Positions 1 through 9,250 of a stretch of 64,000 bases of DNA are shown in pieces (the stretch's first letter is position 1; each line of letters starts with the position of its first letter). The position numbers were made by a program, and so were the translations under genes. The stretch is taken from contig NZ_LQPI01000032.1 in the NCBI RefSeq assembly GCF_002101775.1, positions 110,269-174,268 of the forward strand. Reading direction: 5' to 3'. Under the pieces are notes generated by a model. That model had not been told where the DNA came from. It saw only the letters and a program-made list of their open reading frames with translations, and did no database searches. The stretch is from Mycolicibacter nonchromogenicus. GTDB lineage: Bacteria; Actinomycetota; Actinomycetes; Mycobacteriales; Mycobacteriaceae.

Positions 1-1
1 A

Positions 2-397
2 TGGGAGGCCGACTTCGGTCGCACCTTCGTGCTCGGCGACGACCCGGACAAGCTGGCACTGCGCGACGCGTTGCCCGGGGTGTGGAGTGCGGGGCGCGCC
101 TTCTTCGAGAGCCACGCCGATATCACCGGCGCTCAGCTGTTCGAACACGTCGTCGGCCTGGCCCAGGACGCGGGATTCGAGTTCGGCGCTCCCATCGCCG
201 GGCACCTACTGGGGGAGTTTCCGCACAAGAAGATCTCCGGTGACGACGCCAGGTTCTACGTCGCGCCGGGATCCGATGAGCCGATGCGCCGCACCGACCC
301 CACCGGCCGGGTCTGTCACTGGATCCTGGAGGTGCACTTGGTGAACCGCGCCCGCGGGTTCGGCGGTTTCTACGAGCAGCTGCTCGACGTGGCGTGA
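2..397 (+). CDS. M24-family metallopeptidase (Xaa-Pro aminopeptidase-like), 3' part only
   Basis: The frame is open from base 2 and stops at 397, so only about 131 C-terminal residues are present and the start lies outside the window. The piece reads like the second half of a pita-bread M24 peptidase: a DFGRT segment near the left edge, a GHLLGEFPH motif in the middle (the region supplying a metal-binding His and Glu in this family), and HWILEVHLV near the end, carrying a conserved metal-ligand Glu. Such enzymes remove N-terminal residues next to proline, or are relatives of that type. No following gene is coupled to it; a repeat and the groEL2 control region come next. The family call rests on motifs seen; substrate and full architecture cannot be judged. 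Confidence 0.7.
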   Translation, partial: WEADFGRTFVLGDDPDKLALRDALPGVWSAGRAFFESHADITGAQLFEHVVGLAQDAGFEFGAPIAGHLLGEFPHKKISGDDARFYVAPGSDEPMRRTDPTGRVCHWILEVHLVNRARGFGGFYEQLLDVA

Positions 398-447
398 GGT
401 TGGGTCGGCTGATCAGGCAGACCACCTGGTAGGTCGCGGCCCTGTGC

Positions 448-561
448 CTGATGGTCCGGCTCCTCAGCGCGTCGCTTCGCTCCGCGCATCGTCACCGGAC
501 GAAGCTGATGGTCCGGCTCCTCAGCGCTTCGCTTCGCTCCGCGCATCGTCACCGGACGACC
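448..561. repeat. Two tandem 57-bp direct repeats, MIRU-like
   Basis: Bases 448-504 and 505-561 are identical apart from one internal difference (G at 471, T at 528) and the final bases. Read on the minus strand each unit carries GACGATGCGCGGAGCGAAGCG followed shortly by GAGGAGC. This resembles from memory the core of mycobacterial interspersed repetitive units. The array directly abuts the first CIRCE operator of groEL2. The minus-strand reading through the units (370-567) is probably not a gene, although MIRUs often keep an open frame. Confidence 0.8.
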
Positions 562-587
562 TTGCACTCTCCATGGGCGAGTGCTAA
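561..587 (+). promoter_or_regulatory. CIRCE operator 1 (HrcA site) overlapping a groEL2 promoter
   Basis: The half-sites CTTGCACTC (561-569) and GAGTGCTAA (579-587) are separated by exactly nine bases, the CIRCE spacing, with one mismatch in the left arm against TTAGCACTC-N9-GAGTGCTAA. HrcA binds this element and represses chaperonin genes in the absence of heat stress. A possible promoter TTGCAC (562-567), 17-base spacer, TAAAAA (585-590) lies under the operator, so HrcA would block polymerase directly. Confidence 0.9.
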
Positions 588-595
588 AAATGACG

Positions 596-622
596 TTGGC
601 ACTCGCGACCGGTGAGTGCTAG
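596..622 (+). promoter_or_regulatory. CIRCE operator 2 (HrcA site) overlapping a second groEL2 promoter
   Basis: TTGGCACTC (596-604), nine bases, GAGTGCTAG (614-622) form a second CIRCE element eight bases after the first. A weaker promoter, TTGGCA (596-601) with a 17-base spacer to CTAGGT (619-624), overlaps it. Two operators in tandem suggest tight HrcA control. The 5' leader to the groEL2 start would be about 110 bases. Confidence 0.88.
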
Positions 623-2362
<1,740 letters not shown>

Positions 2363-2373
2363 GTCTGAGCGCA

Positions 2374-2415
2374 ACGACGAGGCCCGGCCCCTCACGGGGG
2401 CCGGGCCTTCGTCGT
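2374..2415 (+). terminator. Strong hairpin terminator after groEL2
   Basis: GGCCCGGCCCC (2381-2391) pairs perfectly with GGGGCCGGGCC (2397-2407) over a five-base loop. The stem extends outward through ACGACG/CGTCGT with a small bulge. There is little U-tract, as usual for mycobacterial terminators. It separates groEL2 from the next gene at 2432. Confidence 0.85.
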
Positions 2416-2431
2416 CAACGAGGATGGGGGC

Positions 2432-3769
2432 ATGGAGATCCTGCTGCTGGGCACCGGCAGCGCCGACGGCTGGCCGAACCCGTTCTGCCGATGCGCGTCA
2501 TGCAGGTCAGCGGCGACGCGGGTTCGCGGACAGACCGCCGCCCTGGTCGACGACGTATTGCTCCTCGACTGTGGCCCGGAGGCGCCACGTGCCGCGATGC
2601 GCTGGCAGCGGTCGCTGTCGCAGGTCCGCCACATCCTTTTCACCCACGGCCACCCCGATCACGTCGGGCCGGCGGCCCTGCTGATGCGGCACTGGACCGG
2701 GGCGGTCGAACAGTTGGACGTGGTCGGCCCGCCCAGCGCCCTGGAGCAGTGCCGGGACTGGGTGGGGCCCGACGACCCGGTGCGGTTCGTGACCGTGCAG
2801 GCCGGCGAGCGCATCCGGGTCGGCGACTACGACGTGCGGGTGCTGGCCGCCGCCCACGGCGCCGACATCGGCGGCGACGCAGTGCTCTACGACCTGGAAT
2901 CGCAGGACGCCCGGATCTTCTGGGCCACCGACACCGGTCCGCTGCCCGAGGAGACCTACGCCGCGGTGACCGGGGCAGGCTATGGCGCGGTGTTTCTGGA
3001 GGAGACGTTCGGGACCTACACCGAACACGGCACCGAGCACCTCGACTTCCCGGCCTTCGCGGCGACGGTGGGACGGCTGCGTGACTGCGGCGCCGTCACC
3101 GACACCACCGATGTTGTCGCGGTACACCTGAGCCACCACAATCCCCCCGAGTCGGAATTGACTGCCGTACTGTCAGATTCAGGCGCCCGACCGGGACGTG
3201 ACGGCGAGGTGGTGCGAGTGGGTGCAGCAGCCGGTCGCGCCACCCGCACCCTGGTGCTGGGCGGTGCACGCTCAGGCAAGTCAGCGCACGCGGAGGCGCT
3301 GCTCGCCGTCGAGCCGGCAGTGACCTACCTGGCCACCGGCGGAGTGCGCGAAGGTGATCCGGAATGGGTCGAGCGGGTGCGGCAGCACCGGTCGCGGCGG
3401 CCCCGATCCTGGCGCACCGTGGAGACCGTCGATGTCGCCGAGGAACTGCGGTCGGCCTCGGACGCGGTGCTGCTGGACTGCCTCGGCACCTGGCTCACCG
3501 CGCGGATGGACCGGCACCACGTGTGGGACGGCGGCGACGGCATGAACGCCGTCTCGGCCGACATCGACGAGCTGGTTTCGGCCTGGCGTGCCTGCCCGGC
3601 GCCGGTGGTTGCGGTGAGCAACGAGGTGGGCAGCGGAGTGGTCCCGCCCACCGCGTCCGGACGGCTCTTCCGTGACCTGCTGGGAGTGCTCAACACACAG
3701 ATCGCCGCGGCCTCCGACGAGGTGGTGCTGATGGTGGCGGGACGGCCCCTCAGCCTCCCTGCGGACTGA
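2432..3769 (+). CDS. Metallo-beta-lactamase-fold hydrolase fused to adenosylcobinamide kinase/guanylyltransferase (CobU)
   Basis: 445 residues in two parts. Residues 1-250 form a metallo-beta-lactamase fold: GTGS near the start, a Cys cluster (C19, C21, C24) like PhnP-type phosphodiesterases, the metal motif HGHPDH at 72-77, a TDTG segment near 166 and a VHLSHH segment near 231. Residues 271-445 are CobU: P-loop GGARSGKS at 277-284, a QHR...RP..W.TVE stretch containing the His that CobU guanylylates, and VSNEVGSGVVP. CobU phosphorylates adenosylcobinamide and converts it to the GDP derivative during cobalamin nucleotide-loop assembly. Remembered M. tuberculosis CobU (Rv0254c) is a stand-alone protein of about 174 residues, so the fusion is notable. 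The N-terminal half may act on a phosphate ester of a cobalamin intermediate; that is inference. The 3' end overlaps the convergent gene by 20 bases. Confidence 0.88.
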   Translation: MEILLLGTGSADGWPNPFCRCASCRSAATRVRGQTAALVDDVLLLDCGPEAPRAAMRWQRSLSQVRHILFTHGHPDHVGPAALLMRHWTGAVEQLDVVGPPSALEQCRDWVGPDDPVRFVTVQAGERIRVGDYDVRVLAAAHGADIGGDAVLYDLESQDARIFWATDTGPLPEETYAAVTGAGYGAVFLEETFGTYTEHGTEHLDFPAFAATVGRLRDCGAVTDTTDVVAVHLSHHNPPESELTAVLSDSGARPGRDGEVVRVGAAAGRATRTLVLGGARSGKSAHAEALLAVEPAVTYLATGGVREGDPEWVERVRQHRSRRPRSWRTVETVDVAEELRSASDAVLLDCLGTWLTARMDRHHVWDGGDGMNAVSADIDELVSAWRACPAPVVAVSNEVGSGVVPPTASGRLFRDLLGVLNTQIAAASDEVVLMVAGRPLSLPAD

Positions 3770-4151
3770 CTGTGAGGTCGATGCAGTCGCTGTAACAGGG
3801 TGTCTCGCCCGGTGATTCGGGGGTGGCGACCCGGATCAGGACGGCACGTGTGGGGGAGATCGTCACACTGGCCAACTCACCGGCATCAGACACCCGGGCA
3901 GTGCCGTCGACGATCACGGTGTAGCCACCCGGAACCGGTGGGGGCCACATCACGGTCACATCCGAAGTGCGGGCCAGGTTCGCCCGACTGCGCCGACCGC
4001 CCAGCGCACCGATGTGCACGGTGTCGTCGCGCAGCACTGGCATCACCGGCACCGGGTGCGGTCGGCTCTCGGCATCGACGGTGATCAGGTAGGCGTAGTC
4101 GTGGCCCGCCAGCTTCTGCGCGAGTCGATCGAAATCCACGGTGGAGCTCAT
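3750..4151 (-). CDS. Pyridoxamine 5'-phosphate oxidase-like split-barrel protein
   Basis: 133 residues from the ATG at 4151 (MSSTVDFDRLAQ); a ten-residue upstream extension is possible but the next gene aligns with this start. The pattern YLITVDAESRPHPVPVMPVLRDD, then HIGALGGRRSRANLARTSDVTVMWP, is that of small FMN/F420-binding split barrels, in which the strand after the Arg-rich turn contacts the cofactor phosphate. It is a close paralogue of the gene at 4178-4561, 26 bases upstream on the same strand, so the two probably arose by tandem duplication and form an operon. Cofactor and substrate are not determinable. The 3' end overlaps the convergent MBL-CobU gene by 20 bases. Confidence 0.75.
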   Translation of the reverse strand: MSSTVDFDRLAQKLAGHDYAYLITVDAESRPHPVPVMPVLRDDTVHIGALGGRRSRANLARTSDVTVMWPPPVPGGYTVIVDGTARVSDAGELASVTISPTRAVLIRVATPESPGETPCYSDCIDLTVSPQGG

Positions 4152-4177
4152 GGATTCGAGGCTAAGCCGCCAAGCTG

Positions 4178-4561
4178 TCAATCTGCCTTGAGTTGCACGC
4201 AGTCATGGGCAGTGCCCACCGCCCGCTGTGTCCCGGGTTCGAACACCGGGCGGTGCAGCAGGGCCTTGGTCGGCGTCACCAGCACCGGGTCAGCCGGATC
4301 CTCGGGAAGCTCGGCGTGGCCGTCGACCAGCAGCGAGTATTCGCCGACCTCGCGAGCGGGCCAGACCAGGCTGACGGCGTTGTGGCTCGACAGGTTCGCT
4401 CGGCCGTGTGCTCCCACCGCGCCGATGTTCAGGCGGGCGCCGTCGAAGGTCGGGGTTATCGCGGTGGTGCGGGCCCGGTAGTCATCACCGACGGTGACCA
4501 GGAAGGCGAACCGATAACCGCTCAACAACTCAGCCAGGCGTGCGAGGTCGACGTTGGCCAT
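4178..4561 (-). CDS. Pyridoxamine 5'-phosphate oxidase-like split-barrel protein (paralogue)
   Basis: 127 residues from the ATG at 4561 (MANVDLARLAELL). This start matches its neighbour's MSSTVDFDRLAQKL, so the 11-residue upstream extension is rejected. It shares the neighbour's layout: YRFAFLVTVGDD, NIGAVGAHGRANLSSHNAVSLVWP, YSLLVDGHAEL. It is the first gene of a two-gene minus-strand unit. It is probably a flavin- or F420-binding oxidoreductase, or a non-catalytic cofactor-binding relative; the role is unknown. Confidence 0.75.
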   Translation of the reverse strand: MANVDLARLAELLSGYRFAFLVTVGDDYRARTTAITPTFDGARLNIGAVGAHGRANLSSHNAVSLVWPAREVGEYSLLVDGHAELPEDPADPVLVTPTKALLHRPVFEPGTQRAVGTAHDCVQLKAD

Positions 4562-4623
4562 GGTGTCCAGGATAGTGACCGGCGCAGGAGACACGCTCGG
4601 ACGCCGTGAGCCATGATGGCCCT

Positions 4624-5640
4624 ATGGAATTTCGCTACCTGGGCAACTCCGGCCTGCAGATTTCGGAAATCACCTACGGCAACTGGCTGACGCACGGTTC
4701 GCAGGTTGAGAACGATGTCGCGACCGCGTGCGTGCACGCCGCGCTCGATGCGGGAATCACCACCTTCGACACCGCCGATGTCTACGCGAACGGCCGCGCC
4801 GAGGAGGTGCTGGGCGCCGCGCTGAAGGGGCGGCGGCGTGAGTCGTTGGAGATCTTCACCAAGGTGTACTGGCCCATCGGACCGGCCCCCTTGGGCCGCA
4901 ACGACACCGGCCTGTCCCGCAAGCACATGATGGAGGCCATCAACGGGTCGCTGCGCCGGCTGGGGACCGACTACGTCGACCTGTACCAAGCGCACCGTTA
5001 TGACTCCTTCACCCCGCTGGAGGAGACCATGCAGGCCTTCGCCGATATCGTGCGGGCGGGTAAGGCGCTCTACATCGGTGTCAGTGAATGGACCGCCGAG
5101 CAGATTCGCCAGGCCCACGGGCTGGCACGCCAGCTCGGCATATCGCTGATCTCCAGCCAGCCGCAGTATTCGATGCTGTGGCGGGTGATCGAGCCGGAGG
5201 TGATCCCCACCTGCCAAGAACTGGGGCTGAGCCAGATCGTCTGGTCGCCGATGGCCCAGGGCGTGCTGTCCGGCAAGTACTTGCCCGGTCAGCCGCCGCC
5301 GGCCGGCTCGCGTGCCACCGACGAGAAGGGCGGCGCGAACTTCATCAAGCGGTTCATGACCGACGACGTGTTGACCCGGGTCCAGCAGTTGGCGCCGATA
5401 GCCGCGGAGCTGGATCTGACCACCGCGCAATTGGCGATCGCCTGGGTGCTGCAGAACGACAACGTCGCCGCTGCCCTGGTCGGGGCCTCGCGCCCGGAAC
5501 AGGTCACCGAGAACGTGAAGGCCTCCGGCGTGCGGATCCCCGACGAGCTGCTGGCCCGCATCGATGAGGTGCTGGGTGACACGGTGACCAGTGACGCCGA
5601 CATGGTGGCTCGCTCCACCCCGGCCAAACGCTTGATCTAA
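4624..5640 (+). CDS. Aldo/keto reductase (Shaker beta-subunit / YghZ-like)
   Basis: 338 residues from the ATG at 4624 (MEFRYLGNSGLQISEI); starting at 4606 adds six unlikely residues. The AKR tetrad is visible: D49 and Y54 in FDTADVY, K80 in FTKVYW, H124 in QAHRYD. The NADPH-binding C-terminal segment GASRPEQVTENVKA is present, as is the SPMAQGVLSGKY strand typical of the Kv-beta/YghZ branch. It would reduce aldehydes or ketones with NADPH in the cytoplasm. It diverges from the split-barrel pair and ends five bases before the convergent methyltransferase. Substrate unknown. Confidence 0.85.
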   Translation: MEFRYLGNSGLQISEITYGNWLTHGSQVENDVATACVHAALDAGITTFDTADVYANGRAEEVLGAALKGRRRESLEIFTKVYWPIGPAPLGRNDTGLSRKHMMEAINGSLRRLGTDYVDLYQAHRYDSFTPLEETMQAFADIVRAGKALYIGVSEWTAEQIRQAHGLARQLGISLISSQPQYSMLWRVIEPEVIPTCQELGLSQIVWSPMAQGVLSGKYLPGQPPPAGSRATDEKGGANFIKRFMTDDVLTRVQQLAPIAAELDLTTAQLAIAWVLQNDNVAAALVGASRPEQVTENVKASGVRIPDELLARIDEVLGDTVTSDADMVARSTPAKRLI

Positions 5641-5644
5641 GTGA

Positions 5645-6457
5645 TCACACCCGGCACAGGATCTGGCTGTGCGGGATCATCAACCAGCCGTCGGGGTTCT
5701 CGGCCCAGCTCCGCCATGCCTGCGAAATCGCCTGCAATTTGGCCTGATCGGCGGCGCCACTGTCGAGCAGCTGTTGGGCGATGGCCGATTGTAGGATTCG
5801 GTCGGCCCACATGCCGCCCCAGTGCGCGCGTTCGGCGGGTGTGCCGTAACACGTCGCACTCGCCGTCGGGAGGACGTCGGTGAAACCGGCGGCGTGCGCC
5901 CATGCCAGCAGACGCCGCCCCGCATCGGGTTCGCCGCCGTTGGCCCGCGCGGCGTTGCGATACAGGCGCAGCCAGTCGTCCAGCTCCGCCGACGCCGGAT
6001 ACCAGGTGAACGCCGCGTAGTCGCTGTCGCGTGCGGCCACCACGCCGCCGGGTTTGCATACCCGCCGCATCTCGCTCAGTGCGGTCACCGGGTCGGCGAC
6101 ATGCTGGAGCACCTGATGGGCATGTACCACATCAAAACTGTTGTCGGGGAACTGCAATGCGTGCACATCGGCGACCACAAAGTCGATGTTGTGCTGCCCG
6201 CGTTCACGTGCGCAGTCGCGGGCCAGATCAAGTGCTGCGGGGACGGGCTCGATGGCGGTCACGCGGCCCGGCGCGACGAGGGCGGCCAGATCCACCGTGA
6301 TGGTTCCCGGCCCGCAGCCGACGTCGAGCAAGTGCAAGCCCGGTGTCAGCGAACCCAGCAGATAGGCCGCGGAGTTCTCCGCCGTGCGGGAGCGGTGGGC
6401 ACGCAACACCGATTCATGGTGGCCGTGGGTGTATTTGGGCGCTGCAGGCTCAGTCAC
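5645..6457 (-). CDS. SAM-dependent class I methyltransferase (UbiE/MenG-like)
   Basis: 270 residues with a GTG start at 6457. Motif I LLDVGCGPGTIT is at about residues 43-54, an acidic EP ends beta-2, ADVHALQFPDNSFDVVHAHQVLQHVADP covers motifs II-III, and EMRRVCKPGGVVAARD is the post-motif strand. This matches small-molecule methyltransferases. The C-terminal part, with TDVLPTASATCYGTP, is longer than in MenG/UbiE, so it is unlikely to be the menaquinone enzyme. It lies alone between a convergent reductase and a same-strand amidohydrolase 35 bases upstream, with which it may be co-transcribed. Substrate unknown. Confidence 0.85.
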   Translation of the reverse strand: MTEPAAPKYTHGHHESVLRAHRSRTAENSAAYLLGSLTPGLHLLDVGCGPGTITVDLAALVAPGRVTAIEPVPAALDLARDCARERGQHNIDFVVADVHALQFPDNSFDVVHAHQVLQHVADPVTALSEMRRVCKPGGVVAARDSDYAAFTWYPASAELDDWLRLYRNAARANGGEPDAGRRLLAWAHAAGFTDVLPTASATCYGTPAERAHWGGMWADRILQSAIAQQLLDSGAADQAKLQAISQAWRSWAENPDGWLMIPHSQILCRV

Positions 6458-6492
6458 ACCGGAAACGGTACGCCGCCGAAGTCGGCAGACGA

Positions 6493-8226
6493 TCAGGCCG
6501 GCGCGGGCTGACGGCCGCGCACCAGCCTGCCGGGCCGGGCCGCGGTCGGCTTGCCGTTCTCCGCGATGATCTCGCCGGAGACCATCGTCGCGACGTAACC
6601 GTCGGCGGTCTGATCCAACCGGCGTCCACCGGCGGGAAGGTCATAGGTGACCACCGGCTTGTGCAGCCTGAGGTTCTGGTGGTCGATGACGTTGAGATCG
6701 GCCTTGTAGCCCACCGCGAGGCGGCCCCGATCGTGGAGCCCGGCAATCCGGGCCGGCGTGGACGTCAATTCCCGCACCGCCGCTTCGACGCTGAGCCGGT
6801 CGGACGCACGGTCTCGAGCCCAATGCGTCAACACATAGGTGGGAAAGCTGGAGTCGCAGATCATGCCGTAGTGCGCTCCGCCGTCCCCCAGGCCCAGTAC
6901 GACGTCGTCGCGGCGCATCAATGTGCTGACGGTGTCCAGCGAGTTGTTCTCGAAATTCGCCAGCGCGTCGAGCAGGATCGCGTGCCCGCCGTCGTCGAGC
7001 AGTCGGTCGTATGCCTCCTCGGCCGGGGAGACGCCGCGCGCCCGCGCTCGTGCCGCAATACTTTTCGAGGGGTCGGGTTCGTAGTCGGGGTCGTCGCCGA
7101 GCGGGAAGATCCAGTCCCAGGACTGGGCGAGATAGGCCAGCGGATTGGCCGGAACGATCGTCGGGCGGTCGGACAGAATCTGTTGCCGCACCTCCGGTTT
7201 CCGCATCTCGGCGACCCGTTCCGCCAACGGCAGACCAGTGATCTTCTGGTAACTCGGGCACAGCACGAAGGGGTGGATGCTCAAGTCCAGTCCAACCATC
7301 AGCCCGATGGGGCGGGGGAAGACCTGTGCGCTGATCGCGGCACCTGATCCGTTGGCCTTCTCCACCATGGCCATGGCATCGCGCCACAGCGGTACACCGG
7401 AGTTGGCGATCAACAGGCTGAACGTGACGGGTAACCCCACTTCGCTCGCCGCGTCGAAAACCTGTTGCAGCACAGTCTGGTACGTGCCTTCGGGGAGATC
7501 CGGGACAAACTGGATCAACCCGCCCCCGCCGTCGGCCAAGCCGCGGCTGATCGCCAGGATCTCCGCGTAGGCGGCGTCGTAGCTGGGAATTCGGGTGCCG
7601 GTCCTGGTGCGGTGGGTCATCAGTCGTGAGGACGAGAAGCCCAGAGCGCCGGCCTCGGCGGCTTCTTGGGCCAGCAGGCGCATCTGCGCCAGGTCCTCAG
7701 GGGTGGCCGGTTCGCGGTCGACACCGCGTCGGCCCATCACGTAGACGCGCAGCGGCGAATGCGGCAAGAACGTCGCGACATCGATATCGCGGGGACGCTT
7801 GTCGACAGCATCCATGAACTGCGGGAAGGTTTCCCAGGTCCATGGCAGCCCATCGGTCATCACCACGCCGGGAATGTCTTCGACCCCGGCCATCAGATCC
7901 ACCAGCACGTCGTGGTCGTCGATCCGGCACGGTGCGAACCCCACTCCGCAGTTGCCGATCAGTGCGGTCGTCACGCCATGCGCCGAGGACGGATTGAGCC
8001 GATCCGACCAGATGGACTGCCCGTCGTAATGGGTGTGCAGGTCCACGAAACCCGGTGTGACCAGCAATCCGGTCGCGTCGATGACGCGGTGTGCCGCACC
8101 GTCCTTGCCGGACAGCGCACCGATTTCAGTGATGACGCCGTCGCGCACCGCTACGTCGCCGACGTAGGGTTGCCCGCCCAGTCCGTCGACAATCGTGCCG
8201 TTGCGGACCACGACGTCGTGGGTCAT
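6493..8226 (-). CDS. N-acyl-D-amino-acid deacylase-like amidohydrolase
   Basis: 577 residues, ATG at 8226. It is a TIM-barrel amidohydrolase: the N-terminal beta-sandwich strand VVVRNGTIVDG, metal motif LHTHYDGQ with H64 and H66, GVTTALIGNCGVGFAP near residue 85, and GDGGAHYGMICD late in the barrel containing the catalytic Asp region. The C-terminal LAVGYKADLNVIDHQNL is the returning sandwich domain. This is the D-aminoacylase/dihydroorotase-like branch common in mycobacteria, hydrolysing N-acylated D-amino acids or similar amides in the cytoplasm. It is divergent from the VOC gene at 8272. Exact substrate unknown. Confidence 0.85.
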   Translation of the reverse strand: MTHDVVVRNGTIVDGLGGQPYVGDVAVRDGVITEIGALSGKDGAAHRVIDATGLLVTPGFVDLHTHYDGQSIWSDRLNPSSAHGVTTALIGNCGVGFAPCRIDDHDVLVDLMAGVEDIPGVVMTDGLPWTWETFPQFMDAVDKRPRDIDVATFLPHSPLRVYVMGRRGVDREPATPEDLAQMRLLAQEAAEAGALGFSSSRLMTHRTRTGTRIPSYDAAYAEILAISRGLADGGGGLIQFVPDLPEGTYQTVLQQVFDAASEVGLPVTFSLLIANSGVPLWRDAMAMVEKANGSGAAISAQVFPRPIGLMVGLDLSIHPFVLCPSYQKITGLPLAERVAEMRKPEVRQQILSDRPTIVPANPLAYLAQSWDWIFPLGDDPDYEPDPSKSIAARARARGVSPAEEAYDRLLDDGGHAILLDALANFENNSLDTVSTLMRRDDVVLGLGDGGAHYGMICDSSFPTYVLTHWARDRASDRLSVEAAVRELTSTPARIAGLHDRGRLAVGYKADLNVIDHQNLRLHKPVVTYDLPAGGRRLDQTADGYVATMVSGEIIAENGKPTAARPGRLVRGRQPAPA

Positions 8227-8271
8227 TCAGATAATCTACGACCCTGCGGTTCCCCGTGCCAGGATGTTCGT

Positions 8272-8649
8272 GTGATCGACCACGTGGGCATCAACTGCAC
8301 TGACTACGCCAGATCCCAGAAGTTCTACGACGCGGTGCTCGGAGTCCTGGGCTACACGCGGCAGCTGGATGTCGGTGTGGCCCTCGGCTACGGGCGCGAC
8401 GGCAAGCCGACGTTCTGGATCGCCGACGCCGCCGCGGGCGATGCCTCGGGCCCCAATCGCGAGGTCCACATCGCGTTCAGCGCCGCAGACCCCGAGCAGG
8501 TGCGGGCGTTCTACGACACCGCCGTGCAACAAGGCGCCGAGTCGCTGCACGCGCCGCGACTGTGGCCCGAGTACCACCCCGGCTACTTCGGCGCCTTCGT
8601 CCGCGATCCGGACGGCAACAACGTCGAGGCGGTCTGCCACCAGGCGTAG
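8272..8649 (+). CDS. VOC superfamily (glyoxalase/bleomycin-resistance-like) protein
   Basis: 125 residues from the GTG at 8272 (read M-IDHVGINCTD); upstream in-frame sequence overlaps the divergent amidohydrolase and is rejected. Typical single-domain VOC layout: DHVGINCTDYARSQKFYDAVLGVLGY opens the first beta-alpha-beta-beta-beta unit and GYFGAFVRDPDGNNVEAVCHQ closes the second. The first His and the late Glu are candidate metal ligands. Members include glyoxalases, dioxygenases and resistance proteins; no specific role can be assigned. It ends 11 bases before a DinB-like gene and probably shares a transcript with it. Confidence 0.8.
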   Translation: MIDHVGINCTDYARSQKFYDAVLGVLGYTRQLDVGVALGYGRDGKPTFWIADAAAGDASGPNREVHIAFSAADPEQVRAFYDTAVQQGAESLHAPRLWPEYHPGYFGAFVRDPDGNNVEAVCHQA

Positions 8650-8660
8650 CGTCGGGCGGT

Positions 8661-9197
8661 ATGACGGAGAACGACCCGACCGCCGCTCTGCGGGCCCTGC
8701 TCCGCGACGCTTTCACCCGGCTGATCGAGCACGCCGACGAACTCACCGACGGGCTCACCGACGAGGTGGCCGATTATCGGCCGACGGCGCAGGCCAACAG
8801 CATCGCGTGGCTGCTCTGGCACAGCACCCGGGTGCAGGACATTCAGGTCGCCCAGGTCGCCGGTGTCGAGCAGGCGTGGACCCGCGACGGCTGGGTGGAG
8901 CGGTTCGGCCTGGACCTGCCGCGTGATGACAGTGGGTATGGCCACAGCCCCGCCGATGTCGCCAAGGTTCGGGCTCCTGCAGCCCTGCTGGCGGGCTACT
9001 ACCGCGACGTGCACCGGTTGACCCTGGACTACCTGGAGCGCGTCACGGCCGAGGAGTTGGCCCGGGTGGTCGACACCCATTGGGATCCGCCGGTGACGGC
9101 GGGGGTCCGACTGGTCAGCGTCATCGATGACTGTGCTCAGCATCTGGGGCAGGCCGCGTACCTGCGTGGCTTACAAGCACAGGCACCCGCGACTTGA
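8661..9197 (+). CDS. DinB-like / DUF664 four-helix protein
   Basis: 178 residues from the ATG at 8661 (MTENDPTAALRALLRDAF). The pattern of helices with LLWHSTRVQDIQVAQVAG near residue 55 and DDCAQHLGQAAYLRGL near the C-terminus gives the spaced His residues that bind a divalent metal in the DinB/YfiT fold. Family members include mycothiol-dependent maleylpyruvate isomerase and thiol S-transferases such as MST, so a mycothiol-linked reaction is possible but not shown. It is likely co-transcribed with the VOC gene just upstream. Confidence 0.75.
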   Translation: MTENDPTAALRALLRDAFTRLIEHADELTDGLTDEVADYRPTAQANSIAWLLWHSTRVQDIQVAQVAGVEQAWTRDGWVERFGLDLPRDDSGYGHSPADVAKVRAPAALLAGYYRDVHRLTLDYLERVTAEELARVVDTHWDPPVTAGVRLVSVIDDCAQHLGQAAYLRGLQAQAPAT

Positions 9198-9238
9198 CAC
9201 CTGTCTAGGCCCGGTGCGATCCGGATCACAGCCGGGAC

Positions 9239-9244
9239 TAGCAT
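9239..9244 (+). promoter_or_regulatory. -10 box TAGCAT placed for a leaderless transcript of the aldehyde dehydrogenase
   Basis: TAGCAT ends six bases before the ATG at 9251. A TANNNT box at this distance puts transcription start on the start codon, as in many mycobacterial leaderless mRNAs. No good -35 is seen at 17 bases; a TTGACA at 9194-9199 is too far upstream. Confidence 0.5.
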
Positions 9245-9250
9245 GGCGCC

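Noticed and set aside
370..567. Minus-strand ORF through the MIRU-like repeats
   Set aside because: It simply translates the repeat twice; no independent evidence of a gene.
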